Program-made: the position numbers and the translations under genes | Shown here: positions 43,280 through 52,258 of the stretch, piece by piece | Position numbering within the stretch: the stretch's first letter is position 1 | Layout: each line of letters opens with the position of its first letter | Source: an uncultured Verrucomicrobiota bacterium | GTDB lineage: Bacteria > Verrucomicrobiota > Verrucomicrobiia > Limisphaerales > UBA9464 | NCBI GenBank assembly: GCA_903907925.1 | Contig: CAIVQB010000020.1 | Span: 1-64,000 of the forward strand | DNA: 64,000 nucleotides | Direction of reading: 5' to 3' | Notes under the pieces: model-generated | Database searches by the model: none | The model's input: the letters and a program-made list of their open reading frames with translations, nothing else | What the model was told of the DNA's origin: nothing

Positions 43280-43582
43280 TCAAGCGGCCAGCCGTCGCAA
43301 CTCGGTTTGCTGGACGAGGATGCTTTCGGCCAGCTTGGCGCTGAGGCCGAGCCGGGCGTTGCAGACCTGGCAGAGCACGTTGTTTTGCAGGGTTACCACC
43401 TTGACCCGTTGCTCCTCGCCGAATCCCATTTCGCGGAGCCGCTGGTTGGTTTCCGGTGAGGCGGTCAGCCGCTTGATGACCACCACGCATCCCGCCCGGA
43501 CCTTGTTCAAAGGTGACAACTCCAGCGCGGGTGACGCCGGAGGAGGGATCGGTCTTGGAACGGGCTCGCTCAAGTGATTCAA
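43280..43582 (-). CDS. Second FeoA-domain protein
   Basis: The 100-residue product carries a FeoA domain: LNKVRAGCVVVIKRLTASPE then LREMGFGEEQRVKVVT and NARLGLSAKLAESILVQ. CQVCNARL in the domain is a CxxC variation not seen in the neighbouring FeoA. The frame is open to 43678; TTG 43582 was chosen because a Pro-rich region starts there, but the true start is uncertain. Tandem FeoA proteins before FeoB suggest a heteromeric complex. Confidence 0.8.
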   Translation of the reverse strand: MNHLSEPVPRPIPPPASPALELSPLNKVRAGCVVVIKRLTASPETNQRLREMGFGEEQRVKVVTLQNNVLCQVCNARLGLSAKLAESILVQQTELRRLAA

Positions 43583-43772
43583 ACCTAGGGGACACGCCCC
43601 ACTCTTCGCAAGGGGTGGGGTTGTCGCCCGATTGCGGTCGATTGTCGGGCCGTTGCACCATGGGTTGTTAGATGACACCCCGTCGAAGGGTCACCGGTTG
43701 CATTGAATGGGATCCCGGCGGATGGTCGCTTCCGTTCCCGGCGCGGGTTTCCGGGCCGATGAACGGAACCGA

Positions 43773-44684
43773 ATGCGCGTCCTGATTTTGGGCTGTGGAT
43801 ATGTTGGAATGGCTGCCGGCCGGCAGTTGTTGGGCGCTGGCCATTCGGTGGTCGGGGTTCGACGGACCGCGGAAGCAGTCGGGGAATTGCGGGCGGCAGA
43901 GATTGAAGGTGCGATCGGCGACCTCACCCGGCGCGCCGATCTGGACCGACTTGATGGGCCGTTCGACGCCGTGATCAACACGGTCTCTTCGTCGCGCGGT
44001 GGGGCAGCAGAATACCGCGAAGTGTATCTGGAGGGCACGCGAACGGTGCTCGACTGGCTTCGGGATCATCCGGTCCAGCGGTATGTCTACACCAGCAGCA
44101 CCAGTGTTTATGCGCAGGTGGACGGAAGCTGGGTGGATGAATCGTCGCCGGCACTGGCGTCCGGGGAAACGGGCCGGTTGCTGCGCGACACCGAGGATCT
44201 GTTGCTCGCCGCGGCACGTGAACGAGCCTTTCCCGCGGTGATCCTGCGGGTGGCCGGAATCTATGGTCCGGGCCGGGGTTTCCTGTTCCAACAATTTCTC
44301 AAGGGCGAGGCGCGGATCAGCGGAGAGGGTCGTCGTTTCATCAACATGGTTCATCGCGACGATGTGGCGACGGCGTTGGTGACGGTCCTGGAACGGGGCG
44401 AATCGGGCGGGATTTTCAATTGTGTCGATGACGCGCCGGTCACGCAGGCCGAGTTTCTCGGTTGGGTGACGGATCACCTCGGTCGACCGATGCCGCCGTC
44501 GGTTCCCGAACCCGATCCGGGCACCCGGAAACGTGGACTGAGCCACAAGCGGGTCAGCAACGAGCGGCTTCGTGGGTTGGGCTGGATCCCTCGTTTTCCA
44601 AGCTGGCGGGAGGGATATGCGCCGTGGGTGGCGGAGGTTTTGGCCGCCGAACAAAATCGGCAAGCCGGTGCAACCGAAGCTTGA
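43773..44684 (+). CDS. NAD-dependent epimerase/dehydratase-like SDR
   Basis: The 303-residue product has the NAD-binding start MRVLILGCGYVGMAAGRQLL, a serine-rich VYTSSTSVYAQVDGSWVDES with the catalytic Tyr candidate, and GIYGPGRGFLFQQFLKG plus RFINMVHRDDVATAL. It resembles the YeeZ-type subset of atypical short-chain dehydrogenases. No YxxxK is evident after the SST motif, so catalysis may be altered. It precedes the alcohol dehydrogenase by 36 bases. Confidence 0.82.
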   Translation: MRVLILGCGYVGMAAGRQLLGAGHSVVGVRRTAEAVGELRAAEIEGAIGDLTRRADLDRLDGPFDAVINTVSSSRGGAAEYREVYLEGTRTVLDWLRDHPVQRYVYTSSTSVYAQVDGSWVDESSPALASGETGRLLRDTEDLLLAAARERAFPAVILRVAGIYGPGRGFLFQQFLKGEARISGEGRRFINMVHRDDVATALVTVLERGESGGIFNCVDDAPVTQAEFLGWVTDHLGRPMPPSVPEPDPGTRKRGLSHKRVSNERLRGLGWIPRFPSWREGYAPWVAEVLAAEQNRQAGATEA

Positions 44685-44720
44685 ACAACAGCGCCGGGTT
44701 GTGAGTCTCATCGTCCGCGC

Positions 44721-45908
44721 ATGATTTCCGGATCCCTGCCCCTGGCGGCCTTCGACCAGACGCCTCGGACTCGACTGGTCTTTGGACGTGGCTCGGTGGC
44801 GCGTCTCGGAGAGCTCGCCCGGGAGATTGGCGGCACCCGGGTTCTGCTGGTCACCGACCGCGGCATTGTAACGGCAGGCCATGCGGGTCGGGCGTTGGAC
44901 GCGCTCCGGCAAAATGGGCTGGAAGTGGTGGTCTTCGACGCCGTTTGTGAAAATCCCACCACGGCCGATGTGGCCGCCTGCCTCCAGGTGGCCCGCAGCG
45001 CAGCGGTCGATTTGATCGTCGGCATCGGTGGCGGTAGTTCCATGGATACCGCCAAGGGAACCAATTTCCTGCTTACCAACGGCGGGGAGATGAAGGATTT
45101 TTGGGGTGTGGGACGGGCGAAGCTCCCCATGCTGCCGCTGATCGCCATCCCCACCACCGCCGGCACCGGGAGTGAATGCCAGTCGGCTGCGCTCATCGCC
45201 GACGAAATCACCCACCAAAAAATGGCCTGCCTCGATCCCAAGGCCGCAGCCCGGGTGGCGATTCTGGATCCCGAACTGACGATCTCGATGCCCGCCGGCG
45301 TGACCGCGATGACCGGTATGGACGCGATCGCGCACGCGGTCGAGACGGCGGTGACCACCCGGTGCAATGCGGTGTCGATCATGCATTCGGTTGCCGCCTT
45401 CCAGTTGTTGATTCCCGCGCTTCCACGGGTGCTGGCCAATCCGACGGATGTGGATGCCCGCGGCCGGATGTTGCTGGGAGCGGCCTTTTCCGGCACCGCC
45501 ATCGAACTGTCCATGCTCGGTGCGGCGCATTCCGCCGCGAACCCGCTGACCGCTCATTTCAATCTCGTTCACGGCGCGGCTGTGGGACTGATGTTGCCCC
45601 ACGTGATCCGACATAATGCGGCGGGTTCCGAGATCGCGCGGGACGCCTACGTCGAATTGGCCCGGGTCGCGGGTCTGGTGTCGGGTGAGGATCCGAACGC
45701 GGCGGTGGATGCTCTTGTCGCCTGCATCGAAAAGTTGCTGAACCTCGCTGGAATTCCACGATCCCTCGCGGCCATCGGAGTGACGGCGGAGCGGATTCCC
45801 GCGCTTGCCGGGGAAGCCGCACGCCAATGGACCGCCGGATTCAATCCAGTGGCGATGGATGCGGCCGCTTTCGAGGAGTTGTACCGGGCGGCCGTCGGGG
45901 AACGGTAG
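44721..45908 (+). CDS. Iron-containing alcohol dehydrogenase
   Basis: The 395-residue protein belongs to the group III Fe-ADH family. It has VGIGGGSSMDTAKG, IAIPTTAGTGSECQ, metal-site GMDAIAHAVET and MLGAAHSAANPL, and FNLVHGAAVGLMLPHV. All four metal ligands (Asp, His, His, His) can be placed. Substrate cannot be told from sequence; 1,3-propanediol dehydrogenase and maleylacetate reductase relatives are possibilities. Confidence 0.9.
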   Translation: MISGSLPLAAFDQTPRTRLVFGRGSVARLGELAREIGGTRVLLVTDRGIVTAGHAGRALDALRQNGLEVVVFDAVCENPTTADVAACLQVARSAAVDLIVGIGGGSSMDTAKGTNFLLTNGGEMKDFWGVGRAKLPMLPLIAIPTTAGTGSECQSAALIADEITHQKMACLDPKAAARVAILDPELTISMPAGVTAMTGMDAIAHAVETAVTTRCNAVSIMHSVAAFQLLIPALPRVLANPTDVDARGRMLLGAAFSGTAIELSMLGAAHSAANPLTAHFNLVHGAAVGLMLPHVIRHNAAGSEIARDAYVELARVAGLVSGEDPNAAVDALVACIEKLLNLAGIPRSLAAIGVTAERIPALAGEAARQWTAGFNPVAMDAAAFEELYRAAVGER

Positions 45909-45957
45909 CGGTAGAAAAACGAGGGGAATTCGCATCAACCGTCGAGCGACCTGCCGC

Positions 45958-46127
45958 CCATGGACTGCGGCGGGAAGCGGAGCGCCACGCCGCTTTGAAA
46001 CACGCCACCTTGTTCCCAGGCGCGTGAGAGTCGCGATTTCCCGGAATCCCAAGGTTATCGTGCGGTTCGATTCGGAGCCCGGTTCCGTAGCGCCGTCGCC
46101 GCCGACTCTGCCGGCGCACTCCATAGG
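45958..46127 (+). repeat. Dispersed intergenic repeat, family C copy 2
   Basis: CCATGGACTGCGGCGGGAAG, CGGAGCGCCACGCCGCTTTG, GAGCCCGGTTCCGTAGCGCC and TGCCGGCGCACTCCATAGG, aligned with the copy at 38837 over the full length. It lies just upstream of aspS. Confidence 0.75.
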
Positions 46128-46195
46128 ATCGGCCAAAACTTCCGTTTTGCCAAAGGCCCTCCCGATCCGCACTCTGCCCGCTCGTTTCTTTCGAC

Positions 46196-47998
46196 ATGAA
46201 TCGCACGCAGCATTGCAATGAACTCCGGCCGGAACACGCCGGCCAAACTGTCACCCTCGTCGGTTGGGTTCACTCCCGCCGCGACCTGGGTGGTGTCCTC
46301 TTCATCGATCTTCGCGATCGCGAAGGCCGCACCCAGACGGTGTTTGATCCCGCCGATCTGTCCAAGGAGGTCTTCGACACGGCGACCCATCTTCACAGCG
46401 AATCCGTGATCCAGTTGAGCGGTCTGGTGCGGGTTCGCCCGGCTGGCACCGACAATTCCCGCATTCCCACCGGCCAGATTGAAGTGTTGGTCAAGGAACT
46501 GGTGGTGCTGAACAACGCCGAGATCCTGCCGTTCCCGGTCGATGACCCGGAGATCGCCAGCAAGGTGAACGAGGAATTGCGGTTGAAGTACCGCTACCTC
46601 GATCTCCGCCGTCCGGAGATGATCCGCAATCTTCGCCTGCGCTCCAAGGTGGCCATCGCCACCCGCAGCTACATGGACGATCAGGGTTTTCTGGAGGTTG
46701 AAACGCCGACGCTGTTCAAATCGACACCCGAGGGTGCCCGCGAATTCCTGGTGCCGAACCGTCGCGAGGCCGGAACGTTCTACGCGCTGCCCCAGAGTCC
46801 GCAGCAGTTCAAACAGATCCTCATGGTCGGCGGCATCGAGCGCTATTTCCAGCTCGCCCGCTGCTATCGCGACGAGGATCTCCGCGCCGACCGCCAGCCG
46901 GAGTTCACCCAGGTCGACATCGAAATGTCCTTCATCGATCGCGAGGATATTTACGCCCTGATCGAAGGTCTGTTGAAGCGGATCTGGAAGACCGCCCTGA
47001 ACATCGACATCCCGACGCCCTTCAAGCGCATCTCTTTCGAGGAGGCCTTGAACCGCTGGGGCATCGACAAGCCCGACACCCGGTTTGGAATGGAACTCGT
47101 CGATTTCACCGAGGAATTCCGCGCCAGCACGTTCAAAGTGTTCAGCGGCGCCATCGCCAACGGCGGCGTGGTGAAGGCGCTCAATGCCAAGGGAATGGCG
47201 GGTGCCACCCAGGGGCAGATCGAGACCATGACCGAATACGCCAAGAGTTTTGGCGCCAAGGGGCTCGCGTTCATCAAGGTGGAGAACGGCGAATGGAAAT
47301 CACCCATCGTCAAATTCTTCAGCGAAGCCGAGAAGGCTGCGCTGACCTCGAAGCTGAACATCGAGCAGGGCGACCTGATCCTGTTCGCCGCCGATCAATG
47401 GCTCAATGCCTGCGAGATTCTCGGAAAGATCCGTCTCTATTGCGCCGACGTGCTCAAGACGCAGGGCCGGCTGACGCTGGATCCACAGCAATTCAATTTC
47501 CTGTGGGTGATCGAATTCCCGTTGCTCGGATTCGATCGCGAATTGAACCGCTGGTACTCCAGTCATCACCCGTTCACCGCACCGGTGGCCGACGACATCC
47601 CGTTGCTGAAGACCGATCCCAAGAAGGTTCGCGGACAGCACTACGACATCGTGGTCAACGGCGTGGAGTTGGGCGGCGGATCGATCCGTATCCATCAACC
47701 GGCCGTTCAGAAAACCATCTTCGAAGAGCTGCTGCAGATTCCGCCCGACGAAACCCAGAGCCGTTTCGGCTACATGCTGGAAGCGTTCAAGTACGGCGCA
47801 CCGCCGCACGGTGGCATCGCCCTTGGATTCGACCGTTTGTGCGCGATCCTCTGTGGCACGACGAGCATCCGCGACGTCATCGCCTTCCCGAAGACGGCCA
47901 AGGGCGTCTGCTTGATGACCGACAGCCCGAGCCCGGTCACCGCGCGCCAATTGCGCGACCTGCACATCGAGGTCAAAGCCGCGCCGAAGAAGGAATGA
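46196..47998 (+). CDS. aspS: Aspartyl-tRNA synthetase
   Basis: The 600-residue class II synthetase charges tRNA-Asp, whose gene lies at 1975. The N-terminal OB-fold anticodon-binding domain has LVGWVHSRRDLGGVLFIDLR; motif 2 is YRDEDLRADRQPEFTQVDIE; motif 3 is GGIALGFDRLCAIL; a bacterial GAD insertion lies near residues 290-420. Length matches the bacterial type. Start ATG 46196. Confidence 0.97.
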   Translation: MNRTQHCNELRPEHAGQTVTLVGWVHSRRDLGGVLFIDLRDREGRTQTVFDPADLSKEVFDTATHLHSESVIQLSGLVRVRPAGTDNSRIPTGQIEVLVKELVVLNNAEILPFPVDDPEIASKVNEELRLKYRYLDLRRPEMIRNLRLRSKVAIATRSYMDDQGFLEVETPTLFKSTPEGAREFLVPNRREAGTFYALPQSPQQFKQILMVGGIERYFQLARCYRDEDLRADRQPEFTQVDIEMSFIDREDIYALIEGLLKRIWKTALNIDIPTPFKRISFEEALNRWGIDKPDTRFGMELVDFTEEFRASTFKVFSGAIANGGVVKALNAKGMAGATQGQIETMTEYAKSFGAKGLAFIKVENGEWKSPIVKFFSEAEKAALTSKLNIEQGDLILFAADQWLNACEILGKIRLYCADVLKTQGRLTLDPQQFNFLWVIEFPLLGFDRELNRWYSSHHPFTAPVADDIPLLKTDPKKVRGQHYDIVVNGVELGGGSIRIHQPAVQKTIFEELLQIPPDETQSRFGYMLEAFKYGAPPHGGIALGFDRLCAILCGTTSIRDVIAFPKTAKGVCLMTDSPSPVTARQLRDLHIEVKAAPKKE

Positions 47999-48034
47999 TG
48001 CGGTAAAGATGGGCCGAAGAGGCCGCCGGCACGA

Positions 48035-48062
48035 TGGAGGGCGCGGTTCCACCCGCGCCCCA
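48035..48062 (+). repeat. 28-bp palindromic repeat, family B copy 4
   Basis: TGGAGGGCGCGGTTCCACCC then GCGCCCCA, identical to the reverse complement of 20862-20889. It sits between the aspS stop and the methyltransferase start (48086), possibly acting as a hairpin. Confidence 0.7.
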
Positions 48063-48085
48063 TTTAATCGCGAACCGGGTGTGGT

Positions 48086-48925
48086 ATGACTGAAACGCAT
48101 TTCAAAGGATGGGCGAAGCCGGGGCCGTTGCCGCCGGGGGTCGCGGAAGGGATGGCTCCCGATGCCGATGAAACCCTCGATGCCATCAGCGGGCATTTCC
48201 GGCTGTTTCAACTGCGCGAGGGACACCGGTTTTCGACCGATGACATCCTGACGGCTTGGTACGGAACCTCGTGGTGTCCGACGGCGGCAACCGCGTTGGA
48301 TCTCGGCAGTGGGATCGGAACTGTGTCGAGCATCGTGGCGTGGCGGCTTACCGGGGCGAAACTGGTCACGGTGGAGGCTCAGGAACGCAGTCTGGCGTTG
48401 GCGCGGAAATCAGCGCGTTACAATGGCCTGGAAGCGCGGGTGGACATCCGTGCCGGAGATTTTCGTGAACCTGGAATCCTTGCCGACAACGAACGTTTCG
48501 ACCTGATCACCGGCAGTCCGCCGTATTTTCCAGCGGGCAGCGGCGTGGAGAGTGAACATCCGCAGAAACTGGCGTGCCGCTTTGAACTTCGCGGTACTAT
48601 CGCCGACTATTGCTCAACGGCGGCCCGACATCTCGCGCGCGGCGGCTTTTTCGCCTGCGTGTTTCCGGCCGAACCCGCGCAACGGGCGCGGGTGGATGCG
48701 GGCGCTCGCGCGGCGGGGTTGGTCATCGTCCGGGTTCGACCGGTGGTGTTCCGCGAGGGCGATCCACCGATGATCGCCTTGTTCGGGATGATGCGCGCAA
48801 CGGATCTGCCGGAGGGATTCCGCGGACGAACGTGGACCGAGCCGGACCTGATCATTCGGGCCCGGGATGGTTCCATTCATCCCGAGTATTCGGCGGTGAA
48901 ACTGGCGATTGGGTTTCCGCCGTGA
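48086..48925 (+). CDS. tRNA1(Val) methyltransferase TrmN6-like
   Basis: The 279-residue SAM-dependent methyltransferase has the start region GHFRLFQLREGHRFSTDDIL (usual F/Y-Q-x-x-GYR-x-xxD pattern), the SAM loop ALDLGSGIGTVS, VTVEAQERSLALARKSARYN, and the catalytic ITGSPPYFPAG in place of the usual NPPY. It should methylate N6 of an adenine in tRNA. The SPPY variant is allowed in relatives. ATG 48086 is chosen. Confidence 0.8.
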   Translation: MTETHFKGWAKPGPLPPGVAEGMAPDADETLDAISGHFRLFQLREGHRFSTDDILTAWYGTSWCPTAATALDLGSGIGTVSSIVAWRLTGAKLVTVEAQERSLALARKSARYNGLEARVDIRAGDFREPGILADNERFDLITGSPPYFPAGSGVESEHPQKLACRFELRGTIADYCSTAARHLARGGFFACVFPAEPAQRARVDAGARAAGLVIVRVRPVVFREGDPPMIALFGMMRATDLPEGFRGRTWTEPDLIIRARDGSIHPEYSAVKLAIGFPP

Positions 48926-48928
48926 AAA

Positions 48929-49075
48929 CTAAGTTCCAAGTTCCAAGTTCCGAGTTCCAAGTCTGAAGTCTTGGGATGCGGTGGTCTTCGGTTCGGCGTG
49001 GTGAACGCCCCCTGCGGAAGATCGCACCGATTTGGGACTTTGGACTTCGAACTCGGAACTTTCCCGACTTACTTC
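48929..49075. repeat. Inverted repeat with AAGTTCC tract between convergent genes
   Basis: AAGTTCCGAGTTCCAAGTCTG plus AAGTC at the left and its near-complement near 49042-49070 (GACTTTGGACTTCGAACTCG plus GAACTT) match at about 23 of 26 bases. The left arm extends a tandem tract of AAGTTCCA. The segment spans the convergent ends of the methyltransferase and SMP-30 genes and could act as a two-way terminator or be another dispersed repeat. Confidence 0.6.
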
Positions 49076-49980
49076 GCCCCTTTGACCGTCGTCTTTGCGC
49101 CGTAGACGGACTTGCTGGCGGTGACGAAGAGGTAATCGTGATTCGTTCCGCCGAAGGTGATGTTGGCGGTCCAAGGTTCGGCGATGTCGAAGTGTTCGAT
49201 CTGTTTGCCGGTGCGATCAAACACTGTCACGCCTCGGCCGGTGAGATAGACGTTGCCCTCGGTGTCCAGGGCCATGCCGTCGGAACCCAGGTTGCAAAAC
49301 AGCTTTTTCCCAGCCAGAGAGCCGTCTTTTTGGATCTCGTACGAATAGGTCTTCCCGGCACCGATGTCGGCGACGTAGAGGATCTTGCCGTCCGGCGTGC
49401 CGACAATGCCGTTGGGCTGCTTCAGATCGGTGGCGACCGGAGTGAGCGTCTTGTGATCGGCGGCGAGGAAGTACACGTGCTGACCTTCGGGCTGCATCTT
49501 CGGATCGCGCTTCCAGTAGGGACGGGGATAGAGCGGATCGGTGAAGTAAAGACCGCCGGCGGGCCGGGGCCAGACGTCGTTGGGGCCGTTGAGAAGCTTG
49601 CCGCCGAAGTCGCGGACGAGGACGGTGACCTTGTGATCCGGGGCGATGGACCAGAGTTCGTTTTTATCGTCGGCGCAGGCGATCAGGTTGCCCTTGCGAT
49701 CGAAGTGGGTGCCGTTCGAGCGGCCGGCCGGCTTCATCCAATCGGTGAAGGCACCGGTCTTGGCGTCCCAACGGACGATGCGATCATTGGGTTGATCGGT
49801 GAAATACACGTTGCCGGCGCGATCAGCGGCGGGCCCTTCGGTGAACTCGAAATCCCCGCTCAGTTTCTTTAACGATTCACCGGGCGCGAGAATGCCGGCA
49901 TACGCGGCTGACGCCGACAACGCGGCGGCGGCGAGGGAAAGTGCGAGGGGTAGGGCGGAGAACGACGGAATACGGTTCAT
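49069..49980 (-). CDS. Secreted SMP-30/gluconolactonase-like protein
   Basis: The 303-residue product has a signal peptide (ALPLALSLAAAALSASAAYA) and a six-bladed propeller with EFTEGPAADRAGNVYFTD, NGPNDVWPRPAGGLYFTD, QPNGIVGTPDGKILYVAD and SDGMALDTEGNVYLTG. These are the metal-site motifs (Glu, Asn, Asp) of the SMP-30 family, which hydrolyses sugar lactones. It acts in the periplasm. Substrate unknown. Confidence 0.88.
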   Translation of the reverse strand: MNRIPSFSALPLALSLAAAALSASAAYAGILAPGESLKKLSGDFEFTEGPAADRAGNVYFTDQPNDRIVRWDAKTGAFTDWMKPAGRSNGTHFDRKGNLIACADDKNELWSIAPDHKVTVLVRDFGGKLLNGPNDVWPRPAGGLYFTDPLYPRPYWKRDPKMQPEGQHVYFLAADHKTLTPVATDLKQPNGIVGTPDGKILYVADIGAGKTYSYEIQKDGSLAGKKLFCNLGSDGMALDTEGNVYLTGRGVTVFDRTGKQIEHFDIAEPWTANITFGGTNHDYLFVTASKSVYGAKTTVKGAK

Positions 49981-50073
49981 GGCAACAAGGTGATGCGCGA
50001 AGCATCGGCCGGCGCGAGAAAGCGTGCAAGCGGTTTGCCGCGGGTGCAGCGGACAGGGCGGCTGGGCGTGGCT

Positions 50074-51261
50074 TCAGGCCTTTACCAAAAGGCCGAGCGA
50101 CGCGGTGTAGCCGTGGAGAAAGGTGCGTCCGCCGACCGGCCCGAGCTCGCCGTTGCAGAACAAGCCGGCGACCGGGATGGGCCCCAGCAACTCCTGGACA
50201 AGCCCGGCGTCGTGATCGGTTTTTCCGAAGAGATGACGTCCGCGGCCGTTGCACACGCACAGAAGCCCCCCATAGATCGTCGATCCGGCGAGGCGGGTAC
50301 GGGCCCGGTCGAGCACGGCGACCAGATCCTCGGTGGCGGTGGCGGCATCGCGACGATGGAACTGGAGGGTTTGTCCGGGCCGGGGCTGGGCGCCGACCGC
50401 GATGATTCCGTTCTGGGGATCCGCTCCGAGAAGGTTGCGCACCAAAAAATCGCCGCGATGGAACTCCTCGCAGTATTCATTTCCTGCGAAGCCCACGAAC
50501 AGATTGCCCTGGGAACGCAGTTGTTCCTCGCGCGGCAGGGATTCGAAGGTTTCCACCAACACGCGATAGGCCGGCCGGTTGGCGATCTGGTGGATCAGGT
50601 TGCGATCGGATTTTGTGATCGTCCATGGAGCCCCGATCGGCGTGCAGCCTTGCGAGGTCACCGTCTCCAGTCGGACCGAACCACTCAATCCCACTGCGAT
50701 CACCCCTTCGCTGTGGACCTCGCCGTCGAGGTACAAATGCGTGTGATTCTCGCTGGCCGGGCCGCCCGCGAGACCGCCCATCGCGGGGATCCCCGGATAG
50801 GCGAGGTTCCAGGTGTCGAGCCAGCGTTCACCATCCAGTTGGAACGGATCGGCAAACACCAGCCACCCACGCACGTTGCTGGGAGTGAGACCGCTGATCC
50901 GGTGCCAGTCCGCGGGTTGACCAGTGAACTCCAATTGCGCCTGGGTGATGTGGATCGCCTTCGCTCGGGCACCCGGGAGGTTGAACAATTGGACAACGAG
51001 TCCCGTATCTTCTTCGAGCTCGGAACCATTCACCACCAGGCCGCGGCTGGAGCATCCGACCAGCAGCGGGATGCGGGCGTGCAATCGCAGCAGTTCGAGA
51101 ACCTCAGCCGCGACCCCGAAGAACGCGGGCGTCATGAAGACCATTCCCAGCGTGACCTCGGGCGCGTCCAGGCGTTGACGCAGTTGGGTGGCCCAGCGTT
51201 GGAGGCGGGCTTCGTCCCATCCGCCGGTGTAATGGGCGGCAACCGCGAACGGTTGTGTCAT
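50074..51261 (-). CDS. FIST-domain signal-sensing protein
   Basis: The 395-residue product has the FIST N domain (GMVFMTPAFFGVAAEVLEL, VGCSSRGLVVNGSELEEDTG, GGLAGGPASENHTHLYLDG) and FIST C (GNEYCEEFHRGDFLVRNLLG, GLFCNGELGPVGGRTFLHGYT). The pair is thought to bind small ligands, perhaps amino acids. There is no output domain, so it probably acts with a partner. ATG 51261 was chosen as start; the ORF extends to 51303. Confidence 0.88.
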   Translation of the reverse strand: MTQPFAVAAHYTGGWDEARLQRWATQLRQRLDAPEVTLGMVFMTPAFFGVAAEVLELLRLHARIPLLVGCSSRGLVVNGSELEEDTGLVVQLFNLPGARAKAIHITQAQLEFTGQPADWHRISGLTPSNVRGWLVFADPFQLDGERWLDTWNLAYPGIPAMGGLAGGPASENHTHLYLDGEVHSEGVIAVGLSGSVRLETVTSQGCTPIGAPWTITKSDRNLIHQIANRPAYRVLVETFESLPREEQLRSQGNLFVGFAGNEYCEEFHRGDFLVRNLLGADPQNGIIAVGAQPRPGQTLQFHRRDAATATEDLVAVLDRARTRLAGSTIYGGLLCVCNGRGRHLFGKTDHDAGLVQELLGPIPVAGLFCNGELGPVGGRTFLHGYTASLGLLVKA

Positions 51262-51309
51262 GGCTGGGACCATACGGACGCCCGCCCCCGCGGCAAGGAA
51301 CACGGAGCC

Positions 51310-51366
51310 CCGGATTCGCGGATTCGGACGGATTGAAGCCGAATGAACCGGAATGGATCAGCTCCG
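51310..51366 (+). repeat. Dispersed intergenic repeat, family A copy 5
   Basis: CCGGATTCGCGGATTCGGAC, then GGATTGAAGCCGAATGAACC and GGAATGGATCAGCTCCGG share the family A block order but the copy is short. It overlaps nothing and lies between the FIST and hydroxylase genes. Confidence 0.45.
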
Positions 51367-51368
51367 GC

Positions 51369-52175
51369 TCAGCGGTTCTTCCAGAGCAGGTCCTGCCACT
51401 TCTTCTGCTTTTCGCCGGCCTCGCGAAGGAACGGCGCGAGGGCACCCCAGCGCATCAGGCGTTCGTTGAACCAGCGCCAGGGCTGGCGCAGCGGCCGGGC
51501 GAAATCGACGAACAACACGACCCGGTAGCCATCGGTGTCGTTCCACACCTCGTGATTGAAGGTGTCGTCGAAGATGAAGGCGCGGCCCTCGGTCCAGGAG
51601 TGGAAGTCGTTCCCGACGCGAATGCGGCAGGATTCACGGGGCTCCGGCACCATCAGGCCGAGGTGAAGCCGCAGAATTCCGTTCCAGGCACCGCGATGAG
51701 CGGGAATGTGTTTGCCCGGCGAAAGGATGCTGAAAAAGGCCGTGCTCATTCCCGGGATCTTCCCGAGCAGGCGCATCGTTTCCGGACAGCGCAGGGCGTT
51801 CTCGGTGCAATCCATTCCAATCCCGGCGAGGAAATAGGTCTTCCACTGGTTGTCTTTCTGGATGGCGCCGACCTCCTTCAGGATGTCCTGAAAGCTCGGC
51901 ATGCGGTCTCGAAAGATCATCACCCGGTCGAGTTCGGCACGGACCAACGGCCATTCCTTTTCGAGTTCCGCCGTCCACGGAAACAGGCCGGTATCGTAAA
52001 TATGGGGATCCCCGTGGACCGATGCCGCGGCAATTCGCGATTCCAGCAGCGCCTGAAGGCCGACGCCCAGCTTCTGAATCCAATTGCGGTCCTTGCGGAG
52101 GGTATGGCGCCGGTGTCGGAGATCTTCTTTGTGCGTCGCGGGGGCGACGGCGTTGTCGGTCAGGATGGATTCCAT
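51369..52175 (-). CDS. Aspartyl/asparaginyl beta-hydroxylase-like dioxygenase
   Basis: The 268-residue product has the double-stranded beta-helix of Asp/Asn beta-hydroxylases: His in PGKHIPAHRGAWNGILRLH, and FIFDDTFNHEVWNDTDGYR followed by VVLFVDFARP, supplying the second His and an Arg for 2-oxoglutarate. It should be an Fe(II)/2-oxoglutarate-dependent oxygenase, substrate unknown; LPS or peptide hydroxylation is known in the family. No membrane segment. Confidence 0.85.
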   Translation of the reverse strand: MESILTDNAVAPATHKEDLRHRRHTLRKDRNWIQKLGVGLQALLESRIAAASVHGDPHIYDTGLFPWTAELEKEWPLVRAELDRVMIFRDRMPSFQDILKEVGAIQKDNQWKTYFLAGIGMDCTENALRCPETMRLLGKIPGMSTAFFSILSPGKHIPAHRGAWNGILRLHLGLMVPEPRESCRIRVGNDFHSWTEGRAFIFDDTFNHEVWNDTDGYRVVLFVDFARPLRQPWRWFNERLMRWGALAPFLREAGEKQKKWQDLLWKNR

Positions 52176-52258
52176 TCAGTCCAGGGGCCGGTCTCGGCTC
52201 AGGTGACGAAACGGTAACGGAAGGGGAGGCCCGGGGACAAGTCGGCTCAAGCACACAC

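Noticed and set aside
43668-46172. 834-codon minus-strand frame opposite the SDR and alcohol dehydrogenase genes
   Set aside because: Antisense shadow; runs across two real genes and an intergenic repeat.
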